45,598 nt of DNA, taken from contig JALTHG010000090.1 in NCBI GenBank assembly GCA_027004715.1, forward strand, positions 1 through 45,598, in the 5' to 3' direction. This DNA is from Deltaproteobacteria bacterium. Its GTDB lineage: Bacteria; Desulfobacterota; Dissulfuribacteria; Dissulfuribacterales; UBA3076. The notes under the pieces were generated by a model. That model was not told the origin of the DNA. It ran no database searches and saw nothing but the letters and a program-made list of their open reading frames with translations. Positions 6,089 to 15,054 of the stretch are shown in pieces. Made by a program: the position numbers and the translations under genes. Each line of letters opens with the position of its first letter. Position 1 is the first letter of the stretch.

Positions 6089-7954
6089 TGGGAAAAGATC
6101 AAGATCTGTATGTGGCAAAAATAGAGAAGACACATAGTGGTCCATAAACCGGGGATTGCTGCTGAGATCAAAGTGCGTCATCATCTTGGCTACTCTGTGT
6201 AGTTCTCTTGTAACTGGCAATGAAATGGCAGATGCCTTTGCCCCAAGGAGTGAGGTATTTCCTGCAAAAAAGAAGCGGTCTCGTGGGATGTCTGGGAGCA
6301 GACCTATAGTAATGGCCTGGTCCAGGTCCAGGTAACTGCCAAAGTTGCCGGCGAGTATTACCCGTTCCAGGTCCTCAAATCCCATGCCCAGTGATTCCAA
6401 TAGGGTGAGATATCCAGCGAACATGGCCCCCTTGGCCCTTATGAGGTTTTCAATATCTGCCTCTGTGAATACTATATCTTGGTCTATTGCATTTGATTTT
6501 GCATCTATCACCACATACTCCCAGCCGTCTCTGCCTGACCGGACCCTATCTGTATCCAGGTCCCTGTAGAACTTTCCCCTCTGATCCAAGACGCCCGCCA
6601 TAAACAGGCCTGCAAGTAGACTGATTATACCTGAGCCACATATGCCCTTTGCCCTCTTCCCGCCTATGGTCAGGATCATGGGTTCAAAGGTATTGGGGTG
6701 GATATGTACTACCTCTATCGCCCCTGTAGTGGCACGCATTCCATGCTTCATACCACCACCTTCAAAGGCTGGGCCTGCTGAACATGCAGCACATGCCATC
6801 CAGTCCTGATTTCCAAGCACGATCTCTCCATTCGTCCCTATGTCAATAAAGAGCGTGAGTTCGGGGTGGCGATTGATTCCTATACCTACTACTCCTGCCA
6901 CGATATCTGCGCCTACATAGCTTGCAACACACGGTGCGAGAAAGAGATATACGTGTCTTGGGACATCTATTCCCAGATCTACTGCCCTTACTGGAGGGAA
7001 GTGGGTGGCAACAGGTGTGTAGGGATTGGATCTCAGAAAACGGGTATCGAGCCCGAGGAGAAAGTGGATCATTACTGTATTTCCAGCCAGGCTTATCAGG
7101 CTCAGGGCCTCTATTTCCTTGCCCGATTTTGAACAGAGCTCTCCTATGAGTCTATTAAGGCACTCGATTATCTTTTTCTGTAGTATCTGGTGGCCGTCTC
7201 CCTTCCTGGCAAATTCCATCCGAGATATGACGTCTTCTCCATAACTGATCTGAGGATTGTAATCCGATACCTCTTCAAGTGTCTCTCCAGTATTGAGATC
7301 TATTAACTGCGCAGATACTGTAGTAGTACCTACGTCTACAGCTACAGCCAGATGTTTGCCAGTGGTGTCTCCTGGCTCTACGCGGATGAGACGGTGGACT
7401 TCTCTCTCTGTACATTCCATCAGGCTGATCGTGGCATCCCAATTTTTCTTTCTGAGCGATTCTGATAGATTAAAGAGCACTTCGCTGTCTACTCCCAGAG
7501 AGATGGCCTGTGACCTATCCTGTCCGAGTTCACGTCTCAGTCTGTCAAGGTCACTTAGATTGTCCTGGAGACTTGGCCTGGGCAGGTGTACAAGAGACTT
7601 CTGTATCACAGGATGGAGTTCCCATCTCATAGATTCGGCCTGGGTCTTGATCCAGGAGGCAGCTTTTTGTATTATTGGTCGTCTGAGTACCCTCCTGTCT
7701 ACCTCAGACTCAACTGGCACACGGACCACTACGTCTGATACAGGAAAGGTCTGGCAGGCCTTCCATCCACCTTCTGGCAGGGTCTCTCCCTTGACCTCAC
7801 CCTGTTCTACAAAGATACGGCACTTATTGCATACTCCAGCACCACCACATGAAGAGTTGATATGTACCCCGGCCTTCATGGCCGCTCTCAGGAGGTTTTC
7901 ATCTGAATCTATCTCTATAGAGACATTGGCAGGAAGAAAAGTTATGTTGGGCAT
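6071..7954 (-). CDS. RACo-like corrinoid protein reductive activator (2Fe-2S + ASKHA domain)
   Basis: A 627-residue protein of the RACo/DUF4445 family, which uses ATP to drive low-potential reduction of Co(II) corrinoid proteins back to active Co(I). The N-terminus is a [2Fe-2S] ferredoxin domain with Cys36, Cys42, Cys45 and Cys68 (C-x5-C-x2-C-x22-C). A middle linker follows to about residue 200. The ASKHA-type domain then starts with VAVDVGTTTVSAQLIDL (phosphate-1-like loop) and continues with LAGNTVMIHFLLGL, FIDIGTNGEIVLGN and ILAGNFGSYLDL, all typical. No corrinoid methyltransferase or corrinoid protein is in the window, so its partner is unknown. The gene diverges from the epimerase gene downstream and converges on the GalT-like gene. 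Confidence 0.9.
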   Translation of the reverse strand: MPNITFLPANVSIEIDSDENLLRAAMKAGVHINSSCGGAGVCNKCRIFVEQGEVKGETLPEGGWKACQTFPVSDVVVRVPVESEVDRRVLRRPIIQKAASWIKTQAESMRWELHPVIQKSLVHLPRPSLQDNLSDLDRLRRELGQDRSQAISLGVDSEVLFNLSESLRKKNWDATISLMECTEREVHRLIRVEPGDTTGKHLAVAVDVGTTTVSAQLIDLNTGETLEEVSDYNPQISYGEDVISRMEFARKGDGHQILQKKIIECLNRLIGELCSKSGKEIEALSLISLAGNTVMIHFLLGLDTRFLRSNPYTPVATHFPPVRAVDLGIDVPRHVYLFLAPCVASYVGADIVAGVVGIGINRHPELTLFIDIGTNGEIVLGNQDWMACAACSAGPAFEGGGMKHGMRATTGAIEVVHIHPNTFEPMILTIGGKRAKGICGSGIISLLAGLFMAGVLDQRGKFYRDLDTDRVRSGRDGWEYVVIDAKSNAIDQDIVFTEADIENLIRAKGAMFAGYLTLLESLGMGFEDLERVILAGNFGSYLDLDQAITIGLLPDIPRDRFFFAGNTSLLGAKASAISLPVTRELHRVAKMMTHFDLSSNPRFMDHYVSSLFLPHTDLDLFPSVKVD

Positions 7955-8074
7955 AGCATATCTCTTTCAATCTATAGGAATTATTAGTCCTCTCTTGGAC
8001 AGTCTGTGATACTATCGAGATATGGATACGATGTCTACAGGTTTTGAGTATTTTTTTATACTTAAGCCTCCAAA

Positions 8075-8089
8075 ATGCCAGCACTGGCC
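8075..8089. repeat. ATGCCAGCACTGGCC repeat, copy 1
   Basis: This 15-bp hairpin-forming sequence recurs exactly at 36630-36644. Similar CTGGCC/GCCGGC blocks lie at about 11549-11560, 33312-33320, 34366-34377, 38813-38820 and 44873-44910, mostly between genes. An upstream ATG that would extend the epimerase lies inside this repeat, which argues against that start. Confidence 0.6.
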
Positions 8090-8128
8090 GGCGAGATGGA
8101 GGGTTGCAACATAGGAGGAGTCAGTAAG

Positions 8129-9088
8129 ATGAAGGTCCTTGTAACCGGAGGGGCAGGTTTTATAGGTTCAAATGTAGTGGATGCCTATATAGAAGCAGGC
8201 CATGAGGTAGTAGTAGTAGACAATCTCTATACGGGAAGGCGAGAAAATATCCATCCCAAGGCAAGGTTTTACCTGATGGATATCAGGTCCCGAGAGCTTT
8301 ATAAACTCTTAGAATACGAGAGACCAGAGGTAATAAACCACCATGCAGCACAGATCTCTGTGCCGGCTTCAGTCAGAGATCCAATCTTTGATGCCTCAGT
8401 AAATATTGAGGGCTTTATCAATGTCTTAGAGGCAGCCAGGAGAGTCAAGACCCATAAGATTATATTTATATCTTCTGGCGGCGCTATCTATGGAGAGGCC
8501 AAAGAGTATCCTACCTCTGAGGCCTATCCCCCACAACCCCTGTCTCCATATGCCATTGCAAAGGCAGTCTCTGAGGATTATTTAGCCTTTTACCAACATC
8601 AGTATGGACTGGACTATACAGTACTCAGATATGCAAACATCTACGGCCCCCGCCAGATACCAAATGGTGAGGCAGGTGTAGTGGCCATCTTTATGGACAC
8701 ACTCCTTCAAGATAGACCCTGTACTATATATCACTTTTCCTCTGATCCAGGGGGGATGATCAGGGATTACTGCTATGTAGGAGATGTCGTAAGGGCAAAT
8801 CTCCTTGCCCTGGAAAGAGGAAGCAGGACTGCAGTAAATATAGGAACAGGAAAGGAGACCCAGACCCAGACCCTCTTTGAGACCATTTTTGAGGCCGTCT
8901 CCAGGAGACACCCTATGAATAATGCTCTTAGAATGCCAGACAGGGCCCCTGCAAGGCCAGGAGATATCCAGAAGAGCTGTCTCAATATAGACCTTGCCAG
9001 GACAGTGTTAGGCTGGATACCTGAGATAGATCTTGTTGATGGAATTAAAAAGACCCTGGACTGGAGAATTGGGGAGTCTATTGTGTGA
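8129..9088 (+). CDS. NAD-dependent sugar epimerase/dehydratase (GalE-like)
   Basis: A 319-residue short-chain dehydrogenase/reductase of the extended type, which probably changes the sugar of a nucleotide-sugar precursor (UDP-glucose 4-epimerase-like). The N-terminus has the Rossmann motif VTGGAGFIGSNVVDAY, the acidic end of strand 2 (VVDNLYTG), the HHAAQISVPASVRDP segment, the Ser region ISSGGAIYGEA and the catalytic YAIAK, followed by RYANIYGPRQ. ATG 8129 is chosen because AGGAGG lies at 8113-8118; the in-frame ATG at 8075 lies in a repeat. The stop overlaps the GTG start of the next gene (GTGA), so both are coupled. Coupling to a heptose-adenylyltransferase fusion suggests cell-envelope polysaccharide work. 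The exact substrate is not visible. Confidence 0.8.
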   Translation: MKVLVTGGAGFIGSNVVDAYIEAGHEVVVVDNLYTGRRENIHPKARFYLMDIRSRELYKLLEYERPEVINHHAAQISVPASVRDPIFDASVNIEGFINVLEAARRVKTHKIIFISSGGAIYGEAKEYPTSEAYPPQPLSPYAIAKAVSEDYLAFYQHQYGLDYTVLRYANIYGPRQIPNGEAGVVAIFMDTLLQDRPCTIYHFSSDPGGMIRDYCYVGDVVRANLLALERGSRTAVNIGTGKETQTQTLFETIFEAVSRRHPMNNALRMPDRAPARPGDIQKSCLNIDLARTVLGWIPEIDLVDGIKKTLDWRIGESIV

Positions 9089-10368
9089 AACAGACAGGAT
9101 CGACCTTTAATTTGGGGGTCTTCCAGTTTACTCCCAGAAAGGGAGATGTCCAGGCCAACTGGAGAAGGGTTGAGTCTGCAGTCAAGAATGCAGTAGGGGC
9201 TGGAGTAGAGCTATTACTGCTCCCTGAACTATGGGCCACAGGGCCTATAGATAGCTCAGATATGGATCTGGTTCATGGGGTCTCAGAGGTCCTGTATAGA
9301 CTCAGGGCCCTGGCACAGGCAGAAGGGATCTTTATAGTCGGTACACTCCCCGAGTCTATAAAACAGGGAGCAGGTGAGAGGTGCTTTAATACCACTCATG
9401 TAATCGGGCCCAATGATACCTTTTATAAGTATAGAAAGATACATCTCTTTGCCCAAATGAGAGAAGACCTTGTCTTTAGCCCAGGTTCCCTTCCTGTTTA
9501 TCTATGGTTGACCCTTAGGCATACCGAAGTGGGTATAGGGCTGATAACCTCCTTCGACTTATGTTTCCCAGAACTCACACGCTATCTCATGTATCAGGGT
9601 ATAGACCTGATACTTGTCTCTGCTCTATGGCCTCTTAGCCGAGGGATGTCTTTTGAGCTCTTGATGAGATCAAGGGCCATTGAGAATCAGTGTTTTCTGG
9701 CAGGGGCAAATGTCTGGGGCAATTCAGGGGGCATGGAATTTGCCGGAAGATCAGCAATTATAGGACCACAAGGGGAGGTCCTCGCCCAGGCCAACAGAGA
9801 AGAGGAGGTCATCATGACCAGGCTGGACCTGCATAGAATAGAGTCTTCACGGAGGGATTTCTTTACTGCACATCCCCCAAGGGCCTGGTGGCCAATGGCC
9901 TGTTCCAAGATTCTGGACCTGTCTTCTCTTATAGATAGAGTCCATAAAAGGCGTATGGCAGGTCAGAAGATGGTCTTCACTAATGGGTGCTTTGATCTTC
10001 TGCATGCAGGCCATGTCTCGTATCTGGAGTCGGCCAGGCAACTGGGTGACTATCTAGTAGTAGGCCTGAACAGTGACAGATCTGTAAGTGAGATCAAGGG
10101 TCCAGAACGCCCTATAAATCCTGAAGCCATGAGGGCCAGGGTACTGGCAGGTCTTGCTGCCGTAGACTATGTAGTAATCTTTGATGACCCAACCCCTTTG
10201 CGCCTTATTGAGGCCACTCTCCCAGAGGTCCTGGTCAAGGGTGCTGACTGGAGGGAAAGAGACATAGTGGGGGCCAAAATAGTGAAAGAGGCCGGTGGAT
10301 ATGTAGCAAGGATAGCTTTTGCCCATGATATCTCTACTACCCAAATTTTAAAGAACATACGTGGTTGA
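9085..10368 (+). CDS. Nitrilase-like domain fused to heptose 1-phosphate adenylyltransferase (HldE2-like)
   Basis: A 427-residue two-domain protein. Residues 8-265 form a carbon-nitrogen hydrolase (nitrilase) domain with Glu48 (LLLPELW) and Lys118 (YRKIHLF) of the catalytic triad. The expected catalytic Cys of the family motif (G-x-x-x-C-Y-D-x-R-F-P-E) is Ser156 here (GLITSFDLCFPEL), with a Cys at 160 in the usual Arg position. This domain may therefore be inactive or altered. Residues 283-427 form a complete HldE C-terminal/RfaE2 nucleotidyltransferase domain, with FTNGCFDLLHAGH (HxGH 307-310), GLNSDRSV and STTQIL; this family makes ADP-heptose for LPS. The GTG start overlaps the epimerase stop, with GGGGAG 8 bases upstream. 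I do not know this fusion as standard; amidase regulation of heptose synthesis, or amide modification, is only conjecture. Confidence 0.85.
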   Translation: MKQTGSTFNLGVFQFTPRKGDVQANWRRVESAVKNAVGAGVELLLLPELWATGPIDSSDMDLVHGVSEVLYRLRALAQAEGIFIVGTLPESIKQGAGERCFNTTHVIGPNDTFYKYRKIHLFAQMREDLVFSPGSLPVYLWLTLRHTEVGIGLITSFDLCFPELTRYLMYQGIDLILVSALWPLSRGMSFELLMRSRAIENQCFLAGANVWGNSGGMEFAGRSAIIGPQGEVLAQANREEEVIMTRLDLHRIESSRRDFFTAHPPRAWWPMACSKILDLSSLIDRVHKRRMAGQKMVFTNGCFDLLHAGHVSYLESARQLGDYLVVGLNSDRSVSEIKGPERPINPEAMRARVLAGLAAVDYVVIFDDPTPLRLIEATLPEVLVKGADWRERDIVGAKIVKEAGGYVARIAFAHDISTTQILKNIRG

Positions 10369-10641
10369 GGTACCAATTGGTAAAAAAATGTCACCTTGGG
10401 TCAAAATATTGACTTATCTATAAGTTCCACCCTGCGAGACCTGTCTGGTGCAATAGCGGCCCTGTCCAAGACCTCCCATTCTCAAAGGGGGAAGGGCCTT
10501 TTGAATTATCTGGTATAGATGTTGCTGTTCTGATCTATCTAAGATCAGAGTCTAAGGGATAGGAGATCAGAATGGTCCGATCTGGAGCCAACTGATGGCC
10601 ATGGGTCCAGTAAAGAGCCCGGATTGGGCAAGGAGAAGTGG

Positions 10642-11508
10642 ATGAACATGTTGATGCCAGCATCAGATCTCGATAGAGATATCTTTTCAAAAGATAAGGA
10701 AATAAAACCAGACTTTTCCAGGATAGTAATTAAGGACTATACCAATACATTTTTCAGTAAAGGAAAGGCCATTACCCCAGAGAGGCGTAAAGAATTGATC
10801 CTCAAGTATCAGCCTCTGATAAGATATATTGCTGGAAGACTTGCCAGGCATCTTCCTTCTAATCTATCTCCAGACGACCTCATAAGTTCAGGTGTCATAG
10901 GCCTGATGGATGCCATTGAAAAATTTGATCCAACAAAGAGGATCCGTTTCAAGACCTATGCAGAGTTTCGCATCCGTGGGGCCATGTTGGATGAACTTAG
11001 GTCTCTAGATTGGGTCCCAAGGTCTATACGCAAAAAATCTACAGAGTTGGCAAAGACATATCAATGTCTAGAGAAAGAACTTGGGCGTCCTGCAGAAGAT
11101 GAGGAAGTAGCCGAGGCCATGGGACTCAGTCTGGAGGAATTTTATAGACTATTGGATAAGACAAAAAATGTAAGCTTTCTCGATATAAATATGATCAGGA
11201 GAGATACGCAGGAGAAAAATAACAAAGACCCATTTGAGCTGGTAGCAAGCGGTAGTGAGACAGATCCCTTTAATATACTGAAGAAAAATGAGGTCAAAAA
11301 GATCCTGGTAGAGGCTATAACTGCCCTTCCGGAAAAAGAAAAGCTTGTGGTCTCTCTCTATTACTATGAGGACCTCACCATGCGTGAGATAGGAGAGGTC
11401 ATGGGATATACAGAGTCACGTATCTCTCAGATGCATACCAAGGCCATGTTGAGACTGAGAGGCCGTCTAGACCCTATTATGGAAGAGCTTATCCACAGTC
11501 TTGAGTAG
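10642..11508 (+). CDS. fliA: FliA/WhiG-type RNA polymerase sigma-28 factor
   Basis: A 288-residue sigma factor of the flagellar FliA family. Region 2 shows LILKYQPLIRYIAGRLARHL, DDLISSGVIGLMDAIEKFDP and the 2.4-like KTYAEFRIRGAMLDELRSLDWVPR. Region 3 follows (ELGRPAEDEEVAEAMGLS). Region 4 has LVVSLYYYEDLTMREIGEVM and the helix-turn-helix ESRISQMHTKAMLRLR. A 35-40-residue N-terminal extension precedes region 2. ATG 10642 is preferred because AGGAG lies at 10631-10635. It is not within a flagellar operon here. The 273-bp spacer upstream holds the palindrome TACCAATTGGTA (10371-10382) and a weak hairpin near 10482-10506, but no firm promoter. An FlgM-like anti-sigma frame occurs at about 36.4 kb. 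Confidence 0.9.
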   Translation: MNMLMPASDLDRDIFSKDKEIKPDFSRIVIKDYTNTFFSKGKAITPERRKELILKYQPLIRYIAGRLARHLPSNLSPDDLISSGVIGLMDAIEKFDPTKRIRFKTYAEFRIRGAMLDELRSLDWVPRSIRKKSTELAKTYQCLEKELGRPAEDEEVAEAMGLSLEEFYRLLDKTKNVSFLDINMIRRDTQEKNNKDPFELVASGSETDPFNILKKNEVKKILVEAITALPEKEKLVVSLYYYEDLTMREIGEVMGYTESRISQMHTKAMLRLRGRLDPIMEELIHSLE

Positions 11509-11563
11509 ATCTCTATCATAACTGTTCAGACACTCTGTCCATTAATCCGCTGGCCGGCAGAGA

Positions 11564-12247
11564 TTAATCTCCACCATATATCTCTTTGTAACGCATCTTT
11601 CTCTCAATTTCCCTGATCTTGGCGGATAGAAGATTCTCTATCTTTCTGTCAAGATGCAGAAATTGGATGGCTACGGACTCCAGTCTTTTCGCCATCCGGC
11701 CACTGATCGACGAAACTCTCATTGACTGTGCCTCAATATTATAGGCCTGTCCATCTATCTGTAGGCTCAACTTTAGTCTCTCTTTCGGCATCACAGGATG
11801 ATCTTTGCTATGAGTAAACTTGGCACCGCCCAGCGAGATATTGACAATATTCACCTTTTCTCTTCTAAGAAAGAGGGCCAGACCGCAGTCAAGCGGCGGC
11901 TCCAATCTGTAAGACAATCTCAGATTAAAGGGCTCATATCCAGGCTTTGGTATTATTACTATTGCCTGCACGGTTTTAGACCCAGACAGCCTGTAGTCCC
12001 TGACAATCTCTATCAGTCTTCCGTCAGTACCATATCGGACCCAACCATCTCCTTCCCTTACGAGGTAAGTAATCTTGACCTTTTTCCCAATATTATAGCT
12101 TGCGGCAGGGGGGGTAGTTTGGGATATCACTATTCTCTCATTATTGATATCATAGACTGTTGCCCTCCTGACATCGACTCTCTCTCTTATCCAGTCAAAC
12201 TCAAAGACAATATCTAGATTCGATCCTGGGACAATCTCCATTGCCAC
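11564..12247 (-). CDS. PilZ-domain protein (probable c-di-GMP receptor)
   Basis: A 227-residue protein with a YcgR-like layout: an N-terminal strand-rich domain (about 1-100) and a C-terminal PilZ domain. The c-di-GMP binding signature is visible: RxxxR as RLSYR (in FNLRLSYRLEPP) and N-x-S-x-x-G as NISLGG (VNIVNISLGGAKF). The last 35 residues are charged and helical. It likely links cyclic-di-GMP to motility or the envelope, which fits the adjacent FliA gene on the other strand. Start may be GTG 12247 or ATG 12241; GAGGG lies at about 12252-12256. No catalytic domain is present. Confidence 0.85.
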   Translation of the reverse strand: MAMEIVPGSNLDIVFEFDWIRERVDVRRATVYDINNERIVISQTTPPAASYNIGKKVKITYLVREGDGWVRYGTDGRLIEIVRDYRLSGSKTVQAIVIIPKPGYEPFNLRLSYRLEPPLDCGLALFLRREKVNIVNISLGGAKFTHSKDHPVMPKERLKLSLQIDGQAYNIEAQSMRVSSISGRMAKRLESVAIQFLHLDRKIENLLSAKIREIERKMRYKEIYGGD

Positions 12248-12292
12248 ATACCCTCAGCCAGAGTAGCCTTTTTCAGGGTCTCAGTGCGGAGA

Positions 12293-12616
12293 CTATTCAG
12301 CCTCTTTCCCTTTAGGAGAGATATCTTTAGGAAAATGGCCTTCAGAAGGCCTATTTAGAGGCCTGGCCTTCTTTTTCAATAACTCTATAAAGGGATTTGG
12401 TGCCGTTGTATTCGCATGGAGTCCCTTTTTATCCCTCTTCTTTGCCTCTTCAAGGGCCTTCAAAAAAGGATTGTCTATCTTCTGTGTCACCACCTTGCCC
12501 TCCAAGATACCTCTTTTTTTTGTCTGTGGGACAGCCATAACAGATCTACTCAGAGATAATAATATTACAAGAGAGATAGGTACAAAAAATACTGCCATGT
12601 CTCTGATCCTGGTCAT
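12293..12616 (-). CDS. Small exported protein of unknown function
   Basis: About 107 residues from ATG 12616, preceded by AAAAGGGGG. The N-terminus MTRIRDMAVFFVPISLV continues into a hydrophobic stretch ending SRSVMAV, a plausible Sec signal peptide. The rest is lysine-rich and low in complexity, with two repeats of a short pattern: NPFLKALEEAKKRDKKG and NPFIELLKKKARPLN. An in-frame extension up to 12709 would add a poor, hydrophobic leader and is not favoured. It lies just upstream of the PilZ gene on the same strand (46-bp gap). I do not recognise the family. Confidence 0.6.
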   Translation of the reverse strand: MTRIRDMAVFFVPISLVILLSLSRSVMAVPQTKKRGILEGKVVTQKIDNPFLKALEEAKKRDKKGLHANTTAPNPFIELLKKKARPLNRPSEGHFPKDISPKGKEAE

Positions 12617-12754
12617 CTGGATCCCCCTTTTACTTATTTGATGGTATTTTTTGAATAGGTGATTAATATATAAAATAAGATATTTTATCTGCAACCACAA
12701 TCCTTGCATATCTTACAAAACTCTAGTCTGCCTGAGAAGGGAGGAGGTCCTGAC

Positions 12755-13768
12755 ATGAAAGAGGCCCTTTTTTATAACGTTGAAGACAATGGAAAAGTAC
12801 AGTGTCGACTCTGTAACCATCACTGTCACATCAGGCCTGGGAAGAGAGGAATCTGTGGAGTCCGGGAGAACAGGGATGGCAGGCTCTATAGCCTTGTCTA
12901 TGGAAGATTGATATCGGCCAATTCAGATCCCATTGAAAAGAAACCCCTCTTTCATTTCTTGCCTGGTTCAGCCTCTTACTCTATCGCTACAGTAGGCTGT
13001 AACTTCAGGTGTCTGCACTGTCAAAACTGGCAGATCTCTCAGTATCCACATATACATGGAGGGGAGATAGCAGGAGAAGATACAGGGCCAGGGGACGTTG
13101 TGAGTGCCGCTCTATTAGATGGGGCAAAAAGCATCAGCTATACATATGTTGAGCCCACAATCTTTTATGAGCTGGCCTATGACTGTGCAGTCTTGGGGAA
13201 GAAAAAGGGACTCAAGAACGTATTTGTCAGCAATGGCTACATGAGTCCAGACGTGACCCGGCATCTGGCTCCAGTACTGGATGCAATAAACATCGACATA
13301 AAGGGCTTTACAGAGAAGTTCTATCATGAGGTGTGTGGGGCAAGGCTCCAGCCTGTACTTGACAATGTATCTCTGATGCATGAACTGGGGGTATGGGTAG
13401 AGGTAACGACCCTTGTCATTCCTGGATGGAATGATTCTAAAGAAGAGCTTAGGGATATAGCCAGATTTATCAAGGGAGTCGATCCATCAATTCCATGGCA
13501 TGTCACTGCCTTCTATCCCACCTATAAAATGTTAGACAGGCCACCTACTCCAGTTAATACCCTGCGTACTGCAAGGGAGATAGGCCTTGAGGAGGGACTG
13601 CGATTTGTCTACGAAGGCAATGTCCCGGGTGAAGGGGGAGAAAATACCTATTGTCCGGCCTGTGGTGCTGAAATAATCAAGAGATATGGCTTCACAATAC
13701 TGGAGAATCGCCTGTTAAATGGAAGATGTGCCAGGTGTGGAGAGACCATCCAGGGTGTATGGGCGTGA
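12755..13768 (+). CDS. AmmeMemoRadiSam-system radical SAM enzyme
   Basis: A 337-residue radical SAM protein of the PflA-like COG1180 group. The N-terminal cysteine cluster CRLCNHHCHIRPGKRGICGV (from residue 14) and the phrase FHFLPGSASYSIATVGCNFRC are typical of the AmmeMemoRadiSam radical SAM subfamily. The radical SAM cluster is C-N-F-R-C-L-H-C (C-x3-C-x2-C). A C-terminal zinc-ribbon-like CPACGAEI ... CARCGETI is also present. ATG 12755 follows GGGAGGAGG; the upstream in-frame start is weak. The usual partners (AMMECR1-like and Memo-like proteins) are not in the window. The substrate of this system is not established. Confidence 0.85.
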   Translation: MKEALFYNVEDNGKVQCRLCNHHCHIRPGKRGICGVRENRDGRLYSLVYGRLISANSDPIEKKPLFHFLPGSASYSIATVGCNFRCLHCQNWQISQYPHIHGGEIAGEDTGPGDVVSAALLDGAKSISYTYVEPTIFYELAYDCAVLGKKKGLKNVFVSNGYMSPDVTRHLAPVLDAINIDIKGFTEKFYHEVCGARLQPVLDNVSLMHELGVWVEVTTLVIPGWNDSKEELRDIARFIKGVDPSIPWHVTAFYPTYKMLDRPPTPVNTLRTAREIGLEEGLRFVYEGNVPGEGGENTYCPACGAEIIKRYGFTILENRLLNGRCARCGETIQGVWA

Positions 13769-13855
13769 TTACAGTCCTGAGGTAACCTCTACATTCTGGC
13801 AGTAAGGGAATGTGAATACTTGTTTTGAGTTAAAGGGTATAAGAGCCAGTCTGCT

Positions 13856-14989
13856 CTAATCAGTACATGGGATTAGTTGAAAGATCAACCTTTCAATTAT
13901 TACCCTATCTGAGACATGGTTTCCCTTGATCTCGAGGTCTAACTCGGCCATAGAAGACATCAGGGCCAGCATATTTTTTAATTCAAAGCCCTCTACGTGT
14001 CTGCTCATCTTATAGAGCACATAGGGATGTAGGGTCTTAAAGTCTATAGGCAGGACGTCTTCCAGAGATTCCTTGATCTGGGGAAGGGTCTTATTCTTGA
14101 AGCCCTCATAGCTCAAATCTTTGACTGCCTCAAGGCCTGGCCCGTACTCAATAGAAGACCTCAATATTATCATCTTCTGTAAAAAATTTGCAATGGTCTG
14201 GAGTATGGCCAGGGGATGGACCCCCTGGTCTAATAATCTATCGAGGCTGCTGAGACAGCTATCCAGGTCCCTATTTCCAAGGGCATCAGTAAGCCGATAT
14301 AGCTCTTCCTCTCTGTGTCTTACTACCAGATCTTGGACATCCTTGATCCCTATACTGGTATGTCTCTTTGCCTGCGATAAAAGTTTTTTGACCTCTGTCT
14401 TAAGGGCCACAAGGTCTTCATCTCCAACCTGCTCCAAGATATAATTGATTGCCTGAGTCCCTATCTTCACTTCTCTATCCCTAAACCACATAGTGATAAG
14501 ATCCCTTACAAGTCTTGCCCTCTGTCTCTTATCCCTCTTCTCCCTGTCCAGGTCGAGTATAGGCCCATACCCCTTGACGCCTCTATAAAAAGGACCTCTC
14601 CTGTCTACCAGCTCAGACTCGATAATAAGCACTGAATAAGACGGGTCAGCCCTCTGGACAAGCCATGAAAGGATGCCTCTGCCTTCTGTAGTGCCTGCAG
14701 ATACCAGAAAGGGCGGGTCCTGGAGCAAGACCACCTTACGACCTGGAAATAGCCCTCTAGTATCAAGGAGCTCCAGTGTAGTACCTTCTGAAAAGGAATC
14801 TGCAGGCAGGATATCGAGGTTGAAGTCGTCTATCCCTTCAGGTATCAGGCAGCCTATCAATCTCTCTATATGTGGAGATATAATCGGCCTGTCACCTATA
14901 AACAGATAGACAGGATAGACCTTCCCGCTCTCTGCCATCTTGAGGACCTCTTCGAGCTGATCCAGATATCTCTTTGATTTAATAGCCAT
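13856..14989 (-). CDS. holA: DNA polymerase III delta subunit
   Basis: A 377-residue protein matching HolA, the clamp-loader subunit that opens the sliding clamp during replication. The N-terminal domain reads VYPVYLFIGDRPIISPHIERL and DIRGLFPGRKVVLLQDPPFL-like strands; the middle carries the YILEQVGDEDLVALKTEVKKL segment typical of HolA (helical lid region); the C-terminal collar includes YRLTDALGNRDLDSCLSSLDRLL, then QGVHPLAILQTIANFLQKM. ATG 14989 (MAIKSKRYLDQL) is chosen because the upstream in-frame extension to 15022 lacks a good ribosome site. It diverges from the MFS gene. Confidence 0.85.
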   Translation of the reverse strand: MAIKSKRYLDQLEEVLKMAESGKVYPVYLFIGDRPIISPHIERLIGCLIPEGIDDFNLDILPADSFSEGTTLELLDTRGLFPGRKVVLLQDPPFLVSAGTTEGRGILSWLVQRADPSYSVLIIESELVDRRGPFYRGVKGYGPILDLDREKRDKRQRARLVRDLITMWFRDREVKIGTQAINYILEQVGDEDLVALKTEVKKLLSQAKRHTSIGIKDVQDLVVRHREEELYRLTDALGNRDLDSCLSSLDRLLDQGVHPLAILQTIANFLQKMIILRSSIEYGPGLEAVKDLSYEGFKNKTLPQIKESLEDVLPIDFKTLHPYVLYKMSRHVEGFELKNMLALMSSMAELDLEIKGNHVSDRVIIERLIFQLIPCTD

Positions 14990-15054
14990 ACTCAATTGTC
15001 CTCTATACAGATCTCCTGGCACAGCCAGGCCAGGTGTGTTTTATTTGGCAGTCT

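Noticed and set aside
7293-8009. A 238-codon open frame on the plus strand opposite the RACo gene
   Set aside because: Serine/arginine-rich composition with no family features; it is the antisense shadow of a clearly conserved protein.
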